DNA from: Alteraurantiacibacter buctensis
GTDB lineage: Bacteria > Pseudomonadota > Alphaproteobacteria > Sphingomonadales > Sphingomonadaceae
DNA: 64,000 bases
NCBI RefSeq assembly: GCF_009827655.1
Contig: NZ_WTYV01000004.1
Location: 248,001-312,000 of the forward strand
Direction: 5' to 3'
In this document: one piece after another, positions 1 to 8,234 of the stretch
How positions within the stretch are numbered: the stretch's first letter is position 1
Layout of the letters: every line of letters starts with the position of its first letter
Notes under the pieces: model-generated
Database searches by the model: none
What the model saw: only the letters and a program-made list of their open reading frames with translations
Told to the model about the DNA's origin: nothing
Made by a program: the position numbers and the translations under genes

Positions 1-407
1 GCAGGGACTTCTCCCACAACTTCGCTGGCCATGACCGGCGTTACCGGGACTGCGAACCGCCGGATCAGCTCAGCGGCATAGGGGCCGGCAAACAGGTCCT
101 GCAACTGCGCCTGCCCCCCGGGACCGAAGCGATGGCCCCGGTCGAGCAGCCAGGTCAACTCCCGCCATGCGCCTTCAAGATCCCCGGCCTCCAGCAGCGC
201 GTTGAGAAGTCGCAGCCGCACCGAACCGCTGTCCGGAAAATCGGCTGCCAGTTGCGCCAGTCCGTCCACATCGGCAATCTGCCCGGTCGAGGCATCGACG
301 GCACGCCACCGGGTAGATTCCTGCGCTGCGGCCGCAATGGGCACCGCGGCCAGGCCCAGCGCCGACACGGCGCCCCATACCATGCTGCGCCGCACAAACT
401 TGCGCAT
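1..407 (-). CDS. Exported protein of unknown function, N-terminal part only (gene runs off left edge)
   Basis: Only the first 135 codons lie in the window. The chosen ATG (405-407) has AGAAGG about ten bases upstream and opens a classical signal peptide: MRKFVRR, then a hydrophobic stretch ending in AAAAQE. The mature part is a helical, leucine- and alanine-rich segment of about 80 residues (WRAVDASTGQIADVDG, then repeated Leu/Ala heptads) that reads like a short tetratricopeptide-type domain, followed by ASEVVGEVPA. I recall similar N-termini in front of SMP-30/gluconolactonase-like beta-propellers, but that domain would lie outside the window, so the function is not assigned. The gene is divergent from the thiolase, with 67 bp between the two starts. 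Confidence 0.65.
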   Translation of the reverse strand, partial: MRKFVRRSMVWGAVSALGLAAVPIAAAAQESTRWRAVDASTGQIADVDGLAQLAADFPDSGSVRLRLLNALLEAGDLEGAWRELTWLLDRGHRFGPGGQAQLQDLFAGPYAAELIRRFAVPVTPVMASEVVGEVP

Positions 408-474
408 GACCCGCGGACCTTCTAATTAAACTCGCGACATCATTCCCACACTCCCAAGCGAAGGCAAGCACCCC

Positions 475-1671
475 ATGACATCCCTGCATCCCCGCGATCC
501 CATTGTCATCCTGTCCTATGCGCGCACCCCGATGGGTGCGATGCAGGGTTCGCTGGCCGATGTCGCCGCGACCGACCTTGGTGCCACCGCAATCAAGGCC
601 GCCGTGGAGCGCGCCGGGGTGAACGGTGAGGACGTGGAGAGGGTCTACATGGGCTGCGTGCTGCCCGCCGGCCTGGGGCAGGCCCCTGCCCGCCAGGCGG
701 CACTGAAGGCTGGCCTGCCGCGCAACGCCGAGGCGACCACGGTCAACAAGGTCTGCGGCAGCGGCATGCAGACCATCATCATGGCCAGCGAAGCGCTCGC
801 CAGCGGCGGGGCCGACGTGATCGTGGCCGGCGGCATGGAAAGCATGACCAACGCCCCCTACCTGCTCAAGAAGCACCGCGGCGGCGCGCGGCTGGGGCAT
901 GACACGGCCTATGACCACATGTTCCTCGACGGGCTGGAAGATGCCTACAAGGCCGGCACGGCGATGGGCGTCTATGCCCAGGAAATGGCCGACAATTACC
1001 AGCTGACCCGCGAGGATATGGACGCCTACTCCATTGAATCGCTGTCGCGCGCCAATGCCGCCGTCAACAGCGGCGCCTTTGCCGACGAGATCATACCCGT
1101 CACCATCGCCACCCGCGCGGGTGAAGTGGTAGTCGACAAGGACGAGGCACCCGGCAAGGGCCGTCCGGACAAGATCCCGGCGTTGAAGCCCGCTTTCGCC
1201 AGGGACGGCACGATCACCGCCGCCTCTTCCTCCTCGATCAGCGACGGTGCGGCCGCCGTGGTCCTCACCCGCGCCAGCGTGGCGGCGGAAAAGGGCCTCA
1301 TCCCCGTTGCCACCGTGATCGCCACTGCCGCCCATGCGCAGGAACCCGCCGCCTTCACCACCGCCCCCGTCGGCGCGATCCAGAAGGTGCTGGCCAAGGC
1401 CGGGTGGAGCGTGGACGATGTGGACCTGTGGGAAGTGAACGAGGCCTTCGCCTGCGTCACCATGTTCGCCATGAAGGACATCGGCATCCCGCACGACAAG
1501 GTGAACATCAACGGCGGTGGCACCGCGCTGGGCCACCCCATCGGCGCCAGCGGCACGCGCATCGTCGTCACCCTGATCGCCGCTCTGAAGGCCGCAGGCA
1601 AGAAGCGCGGCGTGGCGAGCCTGTGCATCGGCGGCGGCGAGGCGACCGCGCTGGCCATCGAACTGGCCTGA
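475..1671 (+). CDS. Acetyl-CoA acetyltransferase (thiolase)
   Basis: Thiolase II family enzyme of 398 residues, the usual length. It condenses two acetyl-CoA to acetoacetyl-CoA, or runs the reverse, feeding polyhydroxybutyrate, mevalonate-like or ketone-body/amino-acid breakdown routes in the cytoplasm. The nucleophilic cysteine is C94 in NKVCGSGMQ. The acid/base residues are H354 in GHPIGASGTR and C384 in CIGGGEATAL, and the NEAFA motif is present. The start is the first ATG, with a weak AAGG ahead of it. No acetoacetyl-CoA reductase or PHB synthase lies alongside, so the name phaA is not used; atoB-type function is equally possible. Confidence 0.93.
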   Translation: MTSLHPRDPIVILSYARTPMGAMQGSLADVAATDLGATAIKAAVERAGVNGEDVERVYMGCVLPAGLGQAPARQAALKAGLPRNAEATTVNKVCGSGMQTIIMASEALASGGADVIVAGGMESMTNAPYLLKKHRGGARLGHDTAYDHMFLDGLEDAYKAGTAMGVYAQEMADNYQLTREDMDAYSIESLSRANAAVNSGAFADEIIPVTIATRAGEVVVDKDEAPGKGRPDKIPALKPAFARDGTITAASSSSISDGAAAVVLTRASVAAEKGLIPVATVIATAAHAQEPAAFTTAPVGAIQKVLAKAGWSVDDVDLWEVNEAFACVTMFAMKDIGIPHDKVNINGGGTALGHPIGASGTRIVVTLIAALKAAGKKRGVASLCIGGGEATALAIELA

Positions 1672-1689
1672 TTCCGCATCCGGGGGAAC

Positions 1690-1731
1690 GGCAAGGCGGG
1701 AGCATCATTCTTGCCTTGGAGAGTTCCAAGG
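1690..1731 (+). promoter_or_regulatory. Two mutually exclusive stem-loops before the first lipoprotein gene
   Basis: In the 70-bp gap after the thiolase, GGCAAG (1690-1695) pairs with CTTGCC (1710-1715), while CCTTGGA (1714-1720) pairs perfectly with TCCAAGG (1725-1731) around a GAGT loop. The two stems share bases 1714-1715 and cannot both be fully formed. The second stem ends on the first G of the GGAG (1731-1734) that probably serves as ribosome binding site for the ATG at 1742. A regulatory role is an inference. Confidence 0.35.
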
Positions 1732-1741
1732 GAGATGAGGC

Positions 1742-2182
1742 ATGAAGACGGTATTCCTGGCAACCGCACTTCTGGCGGTGGCTGCGTGCAACCAGACCGA
1801 TGCACCTGCCAACGGGCCCGAAACTCAGGCCTCTGCCGACCTGCCGCTGACGGGGGATGCCCCCGGATTTGAGGCCGTTGCCCCCGGCGATTACACTGTG
1901 GAGCGCGCAAACGGTGAGATAGACACCATCACTATCCATCCGGGCATGACATATTCCCGCGTAGCTGCGGACGGTACGGCAACGGGCGGGACGATCTTCA
2001 TGCAGGACGGCAAGACCTGCTTCGTGGTGGAAGGCGTAGACGGGCAGAATTGTTTTACCGACGGTCCCGTACAGCCTGACGGTTCGATGCAGACGACCTC
2101 CGACGCCGGCGCGATTGCCACGGTTCGCCCCGCAGACGGGTCCGCGTCAACCACAGCTACAGGTGGTAATGCGAGCGAATAA
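1742..2182 (+). CDS. Small lipoprotein of unknown function (first of a tandem pair)
   Basis: A protein of 146 residues with a lipoprotein signal peptide: MKTVFLATALLAVAAC, lipobox AVAAC, so C16 would be lipidated and the protein anchored in a membrane facing the periplasm. The mature protein has GDYTVERANG, a DGKTCF segment and a second cysteine in GQNCF, then a low-complexity Ser/Thr/Ala tail. The layout (lipobox, Gly-x-Tyr start, CF, a later Cys, DGS) resembles the next gene, so the two are probably old duplicates. I do not recognise a named family; the function is unknown. Confidence 0.75.
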   Translation: MKTVFLATALLAVAACNQTDAPANGPETQASADLPLTGDAPGFEAVAPGDYTVERANGEIDTITIHPGMTYSRVAADGTATGGTIFMQDGKTCFVVEGVDGQNCFTDGPVQPDGSMQTTSDAGAIATVRPADGSASTTATGGNASE

Positions 2183-2311
2183 AGTACGTCACGCTGCCAC
2201 ATATCATGCTGATACCGTTGCAAATTGAACACCTGTCAAATTTATCGACAGTGTGGGTTGCCTGACCAACTTCAAGTGATAGTTAGGCGCGCGTAGACGT
2301 TTGGGGACTCT

Positions 2312-2728
2312 ATGATGAAGCGCGTAATGGTTCTGGCAGGTGCACTGGCACTCGCCGCTTGTGGCAACGGAACCGGAGAAGGCGATTCCGCCAGTGCCGC
2401 GCCGGCACCAAGCGCCACCCCTGCCCCCGTTCCCACCGAACTGGTCGGCACTTACGGTGCGCAAGGGGCGGATGGCCGCCCCTGGACCACCGCGCTGGCA
2501 GCAGACGGCACTTACCGCAACACGGTGGGTGGCGAACTGACCGAGAGCGGCACCTGGACCAGGTCCGGCGCTTCCATCTGCTTCACCCCCATGCCCGTCG
2601 CCGAACAGGCCCAGGCGCAGACCTGCCAGACGCTGCTGAACGTCAATGACGATGGCAGCCTGGTGGTGCGCGATGCCGGCGGGCAGGAAACGATCGCCCC
2701 GCGGCTGGCCGACCAACCGCAGCAGTAA
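2312..2728 (+). CDS. Small lipoprotein of unknown function (second of a tandem pair)
   Basis: A protein of 138 residues with lipobox LALAAC after MMKRVMVLAGA; the first of two adjacent ATGs is used, though the second is as good. After a Pro/Ala-rich linker (PAPSATPAPVP) comes a compact domain with GTYGAQGADG, DGTYR, GTWTRSG, SICF and a second cysteine in QTC. This parallels the preceding lipoprotein. The 129-bp gap upstream is AT-rich and carries a small inverted repeat (CTGTC 2233-2237, GACAG 2247-2251), suggesting it has its own promoter. It converges on the SH3 gene, with 6 bp between the stop codons. Confidence 0.75.
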   Translation: MMKRVMVLAGALALAACGNGTGEGDSASAAPAPSATPAPVPTELVGTYGAQGADGRPWTTALAADGTYRNTVGGELTESGTWTRSGASICFTPMPVAEQAQAQTCQTLLNVNDDGSLVVRDAGGQETIAPRLADQPQQ

Positions 2729-2734
2729 GGCCGC

Positions 2735-3208
2735 TCAGGGCTCGCCCGCGCCCCACAGGCGGTCTGCCTCCACCCAGCCAGCGTGGCCGTCGGCATCGAA
2801 CTGGCACCAGCCAGCCTCGCACTCGCCCAGCTTGCCGATCACCCCGGACTCCGCATGCCACAGCAGGCGCGCGCCAGCTTGCGGCTGTTCGCGGATTGCG
2901 GCCAACCCCTCGCCGGTGACGATCGCGGTGCGCTGGCGCGACATCAGGCTGGAATAGACCCATCCCCGGGTGCCGTCGATCTCCTCGATCAGCCACCAGC
3001 CCTGCTGGATACGCAGAACTTTCACCGGCATGCCCTGGCGGTGATAGACCCACTCAATGCGATAGCGCTCGCTGGGGCCCACGCGCATGTTCACCTCCTC
3101 CGCGGCCAGGCTGCCCCAGTAGGGTACCTCGCGCTGCTGGGCGCTGGCGGGATGGGACAGCAAGAGCGCGCAGGCAGGCAGGCAGGAGGACAGCAGGCGA
3201 CGGATCAT
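2735..3208 (-). CDS. Exported SH3-domain protein
   Basis: 157 residues with a signal peptide (MIRRLL, hydrophobic core, ASAQQ). The mature part matches the bacterial SH3-like family common in alphaproteobacteria: PYWGSLAAEEVNMRVGPSE, then YRIEWVYHRQGMPVKVL, GWWLIEEIDGTRGWVY and a second SH3-like half with CEAGWC. Such proteins sit in the periplasm or cell envelope and are thought to bind peptidoglycan or other envelope polymers; the ligand is not known. It is divergent from the ammonium transporter, with 160 bp between the starts holding both promoters. Confidence 0.85.
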   Translation of the reverse strand: MIRRLLSSCLPACALLLSHPASAQQREVPYWGSLAAEEVNMRVGPSERYRIEWVYHRQGMPVKVLRIQQGWWLIEEIDGTRGWVYSSLMSRQRTAIVTGEGLAAIREQPQAGARLLWHAESGVIGKLGECEAGWCQFDADGHAGWVEADRLWGAGEP

Positions 3209-3368
3209 CGCTACCTCCTAACGGTCCGTCCGGATTCGCGGCAAGCCGTTGTTCGTACTGTCTTGTGGGCAGCTCCCGTGGGCGGGCCTTGCCCAGCGGC
3301 CCCGTCCTGTCCTAACAGGCTGGCGGACGCGATCCCGCCGGCAGAGCGGGCTGAGGGGGGAAATACAG

Positions 3369-4682
3369 ATGTTTCGCAGGATTACAGCCGCCGGTGGCGC
3401 CGCCGCCCTTGCCCTGATGCCCGCCCTCGCCCGCGCGCAGGAGACGGTCGAGGTGGCCGAGAACTCGGGCGATACCGCCTGGATCCTCACCGCTTCCGCC
3501 TTGGTGCTGCTGATGTGCCTGCCGGGCCTTGGCCTGTTCTACGGCGGTCTGGTGCGGGCCAAGAACTTTCTCTCGGTCTTCGTCCAGATCGGCGCGATCA
3601 CAGCTGTCGCCAGCACGCTCTGGATCGTGGTTGGCTATACCCTGGCCTTCGGCGATACCTCGCTGGGCGGCTGGCTGGGCGGCGGACAGCACTGGATGCT
3701 GTACAACATGGATGCCCTGGCTGGCACCTATGCCATTCCGGAAAGCACCTTTGCGCTGTTCCAATTGACCTTTGCCGCCATCACTCCCGCGCTGATGGTT
3801 GGCGCCTGGGTGGACCGGGCGCGGTTCGGTTGGGTCGTCGCCTTCTGCGCGATCTGGGGCCTCGTCGTCTATGCCCCGGTGGCCCACTGGGTGTGGGGCG
3901 GCGGCTGGCTGGCCAGCATGGGCGTGCTCGATTTCGCCGGCGGCCTGGTGGTGCACACCACGGCAGGCGCATCGGCGCTGGTGGTGGCGCTGCTGCTGGG
4001 CAAGCGGCAGGGCTTCCCCGGCACTCCCCTCCTCCCCCACGCCCCGGGCATGACGATGCTGGGCGCGGTGCTGCTGTGGGTAGGCTGGTTCGGCTTCAAC
4101 GGCGGCTCGGCCGTCGCGGCCACCGGTGCCGCCTCCAATGCGATCATCAACACCCACGTTGCGGCCAGCGTGGCCGCGCTCGTCTGGCTGCTGATCGAGC
4201 GGATCAGCTTCGGCAAGCCGACCAGCGTGGGCTTTGCCACTGGCGCGATTGCGGGCCTGGCCACGGTGACCCCGGCAGCGGGCTTCATCTCTCCCGGTGC
4301 CGCCATCGTGATAGGCGTGGCCGCCTCGGTGGTGTGCTACTACGCCATCCAGCTCATCAAGATCCGCCTGAAGATCGACGATTCGCTCGACGTGTTCGCC
4401 GTCCACGGCGTGGGCGGGATGCTGGGCAGCCTGCTGCTGGGCGTGTTCCTGTCCGCCGGGTTCGGCGGCGCGGGTTATGACAGCGCGGGCGCGGGCAGCA
4501 TGGGCGGCCAGATCGGCGTGCAGGCGCTGGCCGTGGCGGTGATCGCCGTGTTCAGCGCGGTGGCCAGTGCCCTCATTGCCATTGCCGTGAACCTGTTCCT
4601 GCCGATGCGGGTCTCAGAGGACGACGAGCAGCAGGGCCTCGACATCACCAGCCATGGTGAGCGGGCGTGGGAGTTTGATTGA
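3369..4682 (+). CDS. amtB: Ammonium transporter (Amt/Rh family)
   Basis: Inner-membrane ammonium channel of 437 residues. The start is placed at 3369 because GAGGGGGG lies just upstream and a signal peptide follows (MFRRITAAGG to ARAQE); an upstream in-frame ATG at 3249 would add 40 non-homologous residues. The pore twin histidines are H196 (DFAGGLVVHTTAG) and H346 (DVFAVHGVGGML), and the GLGLFYGGLVRAKN signature of the first helix is present. The partner PII gene glnK, usually next to amtB, is absent on both sides, so control by PII must come from elsewhere. Confidence 0.95.
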   Translation: MFRRITAAGGAAALALMPALARAQETVEVAENSGDTAWILTASALVLLMCLPGLGLFYGGLVRAKNFLSVFVQIGAITAVASTLWIVVGYTLAFGDTSLGGWLGGGQHWMLYNMDALAGTYAIPESTFALFQLTFAAITPALMVGAWVDRARFGWVVAFCAIWGLVVYAPVAHWVWGGGWLASMGVLDFAGGLVVHTTAGASALVVALLLGKRQGFPGTPLLPHAPGMTMLGAVLLWVGWFGFNGGSAVAATGAASNAIINTHVAASVAALVWLLIERISFGKPTSVGFATGAIAGLATVTPAAGFISPGAAIVIGVAASVVCYYAIQLIKIRLKIDDSLDVFAVHGVGGMLGSLLLGVFLSAGFGGAGYDSAGAGSMGGQIGVQALAVAVIAVFSAVASALIAIAVNLFLPMRVSEDDEQQGLDITSHGERAWEFD

Positions 4683-4694
4683 GCAGGACGGCCA

Positions 4695-4726
4695 ATGTCA
4701 TCCCCGGACAAGGTCCGGGGTGACAT
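4695..4726. repeat. Imperfect palindrome between convergent genes, likely dispersed repeat or bidirectional terminator
   Basis: The left arm ATGTCATCCCCGGAC faces GTCCGGGGTGACAT across an AAG loop, with one bulged T, giving a 14-bp stem. It lies in the 53-bp gap between the ends of amtB (+) and the flavoprotein gene (-) and lacks a T-run. GTCAYCCCCGGAC-type palindromes are, from memory, repeated many times in alphaproteobacterial genomes, so this could be a dispersed repeat that also ends transcription. No second copy was noticed in this window. Confidence 0.6.
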
Positions 4727-4735
4727 GGCGGTTGG

Positions 4736-6142
4736 TCAATCCCCCGTCAGGATCCGCTCGACCAGTTCCTTCACCGTGGGGGTGTAGTTGTTCGAATAGA
4801 ACGGGTCCTGCTTGAAGCGGTAGGCGGCGTGGCCGGCGAAGATCAGGTTCTCGTCAAGCGGCTCACCGTGGATCGCGCCCTGCAGCTTCTTCTGGATGCA
4901 GAAGCTGCGCGGATCGGCCAGGCGGCCGGTGGTGAAATCGTCGTGGTCCTTCCAGCTGGAGAACCCGCAGTGCGACAGGCAGCCCATGCAGGCGGCCTGG
5001 TCGGTGCGAATATCGTCACGCTCTGCGGGAGAGACGAAAACCACGGTGTCGTCCGGCGTCCGCAGGGCATCGGTGTGCCCTTGCGCCACCCATTCATGGG
5101 CGCGCTGCAGGTCGGCCGGGGTGACCCAAAAGTTCTTGCCCTTCACGCCCACGTCAAGCTGCACGGTGTGTTCACCCGCCTGGACCTTGGAATAGGGAAT
5201 CTGCCGCGCCGAGCGCGCTTCAAGGCTGCGCAGGAACGGATTACGCACGGCGCTGGAATAGAAACCGGTGGGGCTGAAGCGGTGCAGCAGCACGTCACCC
5301 GGCTCGATCTCGCGCAGGGCATCCTTCCACGCCTGCGGTAGCGGGCTTTCCTGCGTCAGCAGAGGGCGCGTACCGAACTGGAAGATGATCTGGCCCAGTT
5401 CGGGGTTGTCGATCCAGTCGTTCCATTCGCGCAGCGCCCACACGCCGCCGGCCATGACGATCGGCAGAGTGTCGGCGATGCCCGCGGCCCTCATCACTTC
5501 GCGCAGAGCCTTGACGCGGGGATACGGATCTTCCGGCTTCAGCGGGTCTTCCGCGTTCGACAGGCCATTGTGCCCGCCGGCCAGCCACGGGTCTTCATAG
5601 ACCACCGCGCCCAGCAGGTGCGGCACCTTGTGATAGGCCCGCTTCCACAGCGCGCGGAAGGCGCGGCCCGAACTGACGATGGGCAGGTAATAGACGTTGT
5701 GCCGCTCGGCGATTTCCGACAGCTTGTAGGGCATGCCCGCGCCGCAGGTGACGCCGGTCACCATGCCCTTGGTCTGCGACAGCACGCCTTCCAGGATTTC
5801 CTGCGCGCCGCCCATTTCCCACAGCACGTTGATGTTGATGGCGCCCTTGCCACCCGCGATCTCGTGCGCGCGGCGGACCTGTTCCACCGCGCCATCGATG
5901 CCGTACTGGATCAGTTGCCGGTGGCGTTCCTCGCGGGTGCGCTGCGGGTAGACCTGCGGGATCGGGTTGCCATCCGAATCATAGCTGTCCGCGTTCACCG
6001 CGCTGACCGTGCCGATGCCCCCGGCGGCGGCCCAGGCGCCGCTGCTCATGTGGTTTGTGGCGGAAACGCCCTTGCCACCTTCAACCAGCGGCCACACCTC
6101 GCGCCCGCCATAGATAATCGGCTTCAGTCCCTTGAATTCCAT
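4736..6142 (-). CDS. Nitronate-monooxygenase-family flavoprotein with a cysteine-rich C-terminal extension
   Basis: A 468-residue FMN enzyme of the nitronate monooxygenase / 2-nitropropane dioxygenase superfamily (TIM barrel). Family features include GGIGTVSAVN, VTCGAGMPY, LPIVSSGRAF, IVMAGGV and FQFGTRPLL. The start ATG (6140-6142) has TGAGGT nearby; further upstream in-frame codons run into the preceding gene. Residues from about 340 on are extra compared with typical family members and contain C385-x2-C388-x3-C392 and C415, arranged as if to bind metal or an iron-sulfur cluster. It follows the methyltransferase gene by 25 bp, so the two are probably co-transcribed. The substrate is unknown. 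Confidence 0.85.
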   Translation of the reverse strand: MEFKGLKPIIYGGREVWPLVEGGKGVSATNHMSSGAWAAAGGIGTVSAVNADSYDSDGNPIPQVYPQRTREERHRQLIQYGIDGAVEQVRRAHEIAGGKGAININVLWEMGGAQEILEGVLSQTKGMVTGVTCGAGMPYKLSEIAERHNVYYLPIVSSGRAFRALWKRAYHKVPHLLGAVVYEDPWLAGGHNGLSNAEDPLKPEDPYPRVKALREVMRAAGIADTLPIVMAGGVWALREWNDWIDNPELGQIIFQFGTRPLLTQESPLPQAWKDALREIEPGDVLLHRFSPTGFYSSAVRNPFLRSLEARSARQIPYSKVQAGEHTVQLDVGVKGKNFWVTPADLQRAHEWVAQGHTDALRTPDDTVVFVSPAERDDIRTDQAACMGCLSHCGFSSWKDHDDFTTGRLADPRSFCIQKKLQGAIHGEPLDENLIFAGHAAYRFKQDPFYSNNYTPTVKELVERILTGD

Positions 6143-6167
6143 CACAACCTCAAAAGGCATTTCCCGT

Positions 6168-6923
6168 TTAGCGGGTGGTCGCCGTCTCATCCTCACCGGG
6201 CGCTGCGCACGGCCTGATTGCATCCGGCTGCGGGCGTTCGCCCACGGCCTCGAACTGTGCGTAATAGCCGGCGATTTCCGGCTTACGGTCAAATTCAACA
6301 AGCCGATAGCCGACTTGCTGGAATTCGCAGAACAATAATTGCGGCGGTATGCCGTGCTGGTCGGTGGGCCGGTCCACGTCCACCACGATCACCTGCCCGC
6401 CGGGGCTGAGCGACGGCCGCAGGTGCCACAGGAAGGCATAGGGCTCGGTCACCTCGTGGTACATGTGGACCATGAACACCCGGTCGAAACTGCCCGCCGG
6501 CAGATGGGGATCGGCTTCGGCCCCCAGCGTGACGGAAACGTTGTCCAGCCGTTCGCGTTCCACGCGTTCGGCCAGGCGGGCCAGGGCGGCCTGGTCGATA
6601 TCCTGCGCCAGCACGCGCCCTTCGCTGCCCACCACGGCGGCCAGGCGCACCGTGTAATAGCCCTCGCCCGCACCGATATCGGCCACGGTCATGCCGGGAG
6701 CGACCGAGGCCTTGGCCATCACCGTCTCCGCCTCGCGCCGGTCATCGCGGGCTTCCTCGGTGGAAAAGGAGTTTGAGCCAAGGCCCGAAACGGGCCGATC
6801 AGGCAGCGGAAAATCCTGCGCCATGTCTGGCCGGTCGGGGTGCGCCCGGTCGCACGCGGTTAGCGGCAGCGCCAGCATGGCGGCCGTCAGGCAAGCAAGC
6901 AACGGTCTTGGCAGGCGATCCAT
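6168..6923 (-). CDS. Class I SAM-dependent methyltransferase fold with a lipoprotein signal
   Basis: 251 residues. The start at 6923 gives MDRLPRPLLACLTAAM and a lipobox LTAC with Asp directly after the cysteine, the inner-membrane retention residue in enterobacteria. After a Pro/Asp-rich linker comes a Rossmann-like methyltransferase domain: VADIGAGEGYYTV (SAM loop), then an acidic VLAQDID, and FMVHMYHEVTEP. Exported methyltransferase-like proteins of this kind are found in several proteobacteria. How they would obtain SAM outside the cytoplasm is unclear, so either the signal is not cleaved or the protein is not a SAM enzyme. The substrate is unknown. Confidence 0.8.
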   Translation of the reverse strand: MDRLPRPLLACLTAAMLALPLTACDRAHPDRPDMAQDFPLPDRPVSGLGSNSFSTEEARDDRREAETVMAKASVAPGMTVADIGAGEGYYTVRLAAVVGSEGRVLAQDIDQAALARLAERVERERLDNVSVTLGAEADPHLPAGSFDRVFMVHMYHEVTEPYAFLWHLRPSLSPGGQVIVVDVDRPTDQHGIPPQLLFCEFQQVGYRLVEFDRKPEIAGYYAQFEAVGERPQPDAIRPCAAPGEDETATTR

Positions 6924-7008
6924 CTCGATGGCGGGTCTAGCGAAGCAAGCGGCGCTTGGCAAAACGGGCCTTGCGGATTTGCCCCGCAAAGCCGGCTGTT
7001 GTCGCAGC

Positions 7009-8133
7009 TTACTCCACGTCCTCCACCTCGGCCTCGCCGGTCACGCGGGCGGCCAGGGCGGCGGCGATGAAGGCATCAAGGTCACCGTCCAGCACATCGC
7101 CCGGGGCGGTGGAGACCGTGCCGGTGCGCAGGTCCTTGACCATCTGGTAGGGCTGCAGGACATAGCTGCGGATCTGCCGGCCCCAGCCGATCTCGGTTTT
7201 TTCCTGGTATTCACCTGCTGCCGCCGCCTCGCGCTTTGCCAGTTCGGCTTCGTAGAGGCGGGCCTTCAGCATGTTCATGGCGGTGGCGCGGTTCTTGTGC
7301 TGGCTGCGGTCCCCCTGGCTGGCCACCACGATCCCGGTGGGGATGTGGGTGATGCGCACGGCCGAGTCCGTGGTGTTGATGTGCTGGCCGCCCGCGCCGC
7401 TGGCGCGGTAGGTGTCGATCCTAAGGTCGCCTTCGTTGACCTCGATCTCGATATTGTCATCGACCACGGGATAGACCCAGACCGAGCTGAAGCTGGTGTG
7501 GCGCCGGGCGCTGGAATCGTAGGGGCTGATGCGGACCAGGCGGTGCACGCCGCTTTCGGTCTTGGCATAGCCATAGGCGTTCTCGCCCTTCACCAGGATG
7601 GTCGCGCCCTTGATGCCGGCCTGGTCGCCGGCGGCATATTCCATCGTCTCCACCTTGTAGCCGCGCTTTTCGGCCCAGCGGGTGTACATGCGGAACAGCA
7701 TCTCGGCCCAGTCCTGGCTTTCGGTGCCGCCTGCCCCGGCGTGGATTTCGATGTAGGTATCGTTGGCGTCCGCCTCGCCGGACAGCAGCGCCTTGACCTT
7801 GTCGGCGTCGGCCCGGTCGGCCAGCTTCTTCAGCGCGTCCAGCCCGTCGGCCACCACGCTGTCATCACCTTCCATCTCGCCCAGTTCGATGAACTCGATC
7901 GCGTCGGCCATCTGGGTGGAGATGTCCTGCACCGTGCCCACCGCGTCCTTCAGCAGCTTCTGCTCGCGGGTGATCGCCTGGGCCTTCTTGGGATCGTTCC
8001 ACAGGTTGGGGTCCTGCACGCGGGCATCCAGCTCGTCGAGCCGGCGCAGCGCGCGGTCCCAGTCGAGGCTTTTCTTGACCAGCGCCACGGCTGCCTCGAT
8101 CCGGTCGATATGGGCCTGCCCTTCGGCACGCAT
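7009..8133 (-). CDS. prfB: Peptide chain release factor 2
   Basis: RF2, 374 residues, which releases nascent chains at UGA and UAA stop codons. The start at 8133 has GGAGAG seven bases upstream. The catalytic GGQ is at 248-250 (ASGAGGQHINTTDSAVR). The stop-codon-reading tripeptide, SPF in E. coli, reads SPY here (203-205, RISPYDSSARRHTSF). There is no in-frame TGA early in the gene, so the programmed +1 frameshift that autoregulates RF2 in E. coli is absent. The gene lies about 100 bp after the peroxiredoxin gene in the amiC-mrcA-prfB series. Confidence 0.97.
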   Translation of the reverse strand: MRAEGQAHIDRIEAAVALVKKSLDWDRALRRLDELDARVQDPNLWNDPKKAQAITREQKLLKDAVGTVQDISTQMADAIEFIELGEMEGDDSVVADGLDALKKLADRADADKVKALLSGEADANDTYIEIHAGAGGTESQDWAEMLFRMYTRWAEKRGYKVETMEYAAGDQAGIKGATILVKGENAYGYAKTESGVHRLVRISPYDSSARRHTSFSSVWVYPVVDDNIEIEVNEGDLRIDTYRASGAGGQHINTTDSAVRITHIPTGIVVASQGDRSQHKNRATAMNMLKARLYEAELAKREAAAAGEYQEKTEIGWGRQIRSYVLQPYQMVKDLRTGTVSTAPGDVLDGDLDAFIAAALAARVTGEAEVEDVE

Positions 8134-8234
8134 GGGAACTCTCCAAAATGAATTTGCCCAAGAATGGACGGGGGGCCGCCTAGCGCAGGCAGCCCGAGTT
8201 AGCAAAGGGATTGGGGCAGACCAGCCCGCCGCGC

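Noticed and set aside
7009-8133. Programmed frameshift in prfB and an altered stop-codon-reading motif
   Set aside because: No in-frame early TGA exists, so there is no frameshift. SPY in place of SPF is a conservative change that I believe is common in alphaproteobacterial RF2.
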